Positions 63,324 through 64,000 of a stretch of 64,000 nucleotides of DNA are shown here, piece after piece. This stretch comes from Candidatus Latescibacterota bacterium. GTDB taxonomy: Bacteria; Latescibacterota; UBA2968. The translations under genes and the position numbers were made by a program. The stretch covers positions 62,001 through 126,000 of the forward strand of contig JAJDYX010000022.1 of NCBI GenBank assembly GCA_022824945.1, written 5' to 3'. Under the pieces are notes generated by a model. The model was not told the origin of the DNA, did not search any database, and saw nothing but the letters and a program-made list of their open reading frames with translations. Position 1 is the first letter of the stretch; the number at the start of each line of letters is the position of its first letter.

Positions 63324-63565
63324 AATTCCTCCGATTTCTCGTCTGTGCGATCTTGCTCAACCTGCTGAGCAGCGGACATCCCGTCCTTTTTACCCAGCTT
63401 ATAGGCGTGATGTGATGCGAGTATCACCATCGCAGCCATAACCCCTGCCACAACACCAGCCACAACACCAGCCGATATATCCATTCTCAAAATAAATCCA
63501 ACTACGGCTATAGCCACCAGACCAGATGCGATATATCTGATTCCCACTCCGGTAGGCTTATTCAT
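63320..63565 (-). CDS. Small membrane protein, tandem paralogue B
   Basis: An 81-residue protein paralogous to the next gene: the MNK start, IASGLVAIAVV, HHAYKLGKKDG and the DRTDE tail are shared; the middle differs (GVVAGVVAGVMAAM is its own). AGGAGG precedes the ATG. The two look like a recent tandem duplication. Confidence 0.6.
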   Translation of the reverse strand: MNKPTGVGIRYIASGLVAIAVVGFILRMDISAGVVAGVVAGVMAAMVILASHHAYKLGKKDGMSAAQQVEQDRTDEKSEEL

Positions 63566-63577
63566 AATTCCTCCTAT

Positions 63578-64000
63578 TTAACCCACACGCGCACTCAATC
63601 CTCCATCAACCGGGAGTAAAATACCCGTAATATACTTCGCTTCATCCGACGCAAGAAATACCGCGGCTGCTGCCACATCCCACGCCGACCCCATCTTTTG
63701 TTCGAGAGGTACCTGTGCAGCGCGCTCTTGGCGAAGCGCATCCCGGTTGACACCCTGATCTTGAACTCGGGATTCAATCGCCATCGGCGTATCCATCAGA
63801 CCAGGCAAAATCGCATTTACGCGCACGCCATAAGGCGCGTTTTCAAGCGCGAGATTCTGTGTAAGCGCATTGATCCCGGCCTTGGCAATCTTGTACGCAA
63901 GCGTCCTGGGACGAAAGCACACAGCCGCCGTTGAAGAAATATTGACGACAACGCCACTTCTCTGCGCGCGCATAACGGGAAGCACAAATTTACAGGTCAG
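63578..64000 (-). CDS. Short-chain dehydrogenase/reductase (partial)
   Basis: The C-terminal part of an SDR oxidoreductase, cut by the right edge; the frame continues upstream as LTCKFVLPVMR. The catalytic Ser and Tyr-x-x-x-Lys are visible as ISSTAAV and AYKIAKAG, and the cofactor-side motif is RVNAILPG. It ends ITGILLPVDGGLSARVG, a typical SDR terminus. Substrate unknown. Confidence 0.85.
   Translation of the reverse strand: MTCKFVLPVMRAQRSGVVVNISSTAAVCFRPRTLAYKIAKAGINALTQNLALENAPYGVRVNAILPGLMDTPMAIESRVQDQGVNRDALRQERAAQVPLEQKMGSAWDVAAAAVFLASDEAKYITGILLPVDGGLSARVG

Overview
The window comes from a Gram-negative bacterium. It has YajC, a TonB-dependent receptor, lipoproteins, a PorV/PorQ-type outer-membrane protein and a CarboxypepD_reg/CBM9-type secreted protein. 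The mix of phytanoyl-CoA-dioxygenase-like enzymes, Gfo/Idh/MocA oxidoreductases, sulfatase, heparinase-like lyase, BNR and GH43/32-like propellers resembles uncultured sugar-degrading lineages such as Latescibacterota or Poribacteria. That placement is inferred from gene style, not from a marker gene. No tRNA, rRNA, CRISPR array, prophage or intact insertion sequence was seen.

Left part (1-6.4 kb, minus strand): a housekeeping run of tgt, yajC, fmt and a YugP-like zinc peptidase, with a divergent polysaccharide deacetylase, an M50 site-2 protease and a PorV-like protein upstream. From 6.5 to 10.2 kb lies an accessory stretch: an orphan DNA methyltransferase, a SlyD-type prolyl isomerase, an AlkB-type dioxygenase, a small antitoxin-like pair, and what look like remnants of a type I methylase and a Fic protein. 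Then come a MORN-repeat lipoprotein, polA, a GNAT acetyltransferase and trpS. The trpS leader looks like a tryptophan attenuator.

15.6-18.1 kb is a GC-rich two-gene cassette (dioxygenase plus beta-propeller glycosidase-like protein) flanked by a diverged direct repeat of about 60 bp that includes the end of a DCC-family gene. Then follow a Gfo/Idh oxidoreductase, a VOC protein, a lipoprotein and frdABCD behind a strong sigma-70 promoter. From 24 to 33 kb is polysaccharide metabolism (SGNH esterase, heparinase-like lyase, GH13 enzyme) with three secreted proteins of uncertain role. From 33 to 37.7 kb two glnK-amtB ammonium modules flank a dockerin/LRR protein.

38.7-43.2 kb is a defence block: a single-chain MmeI-like (type IIL) restriction-modification enzyme convergent with a PIN nuclease and an XRE-ImmA-like regulator that has its own palindromic operator. 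43.3-53.2 kb holds a sulfatase, esterases, an inositol-monophosphatase-family enzyme, a RidA-like protein, a GHMP sugar kinase overlapping a nucleotidyltransferase, a mannonate-dehydratase-like enzyme, a 41-residue membrane protein and a dihaem cytochrome c. In the gap at 53.3-53.8 kb is a stand-alone minus-strand transcription unit of about 340 nt with a strong promoter, a terminator and three tiny ORFs, two of which sit behind perfect AGGAGG sites and similar hairpins. It is the strongest candidate here for something undescribed. The right end has a dioxygenase-HEAT fusion, a BNR protein, an autoregulated membrane-protein/winged-helix pair with a TonB-dependent receptor and TPR lipoprotein, an oxidoreductase-lactonase pair, two tandem paralogous small membrane proteins and a partial SDR gene.

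Short intergenic tandem repeats with 7, 9 or 10 bp periods recur across the window.
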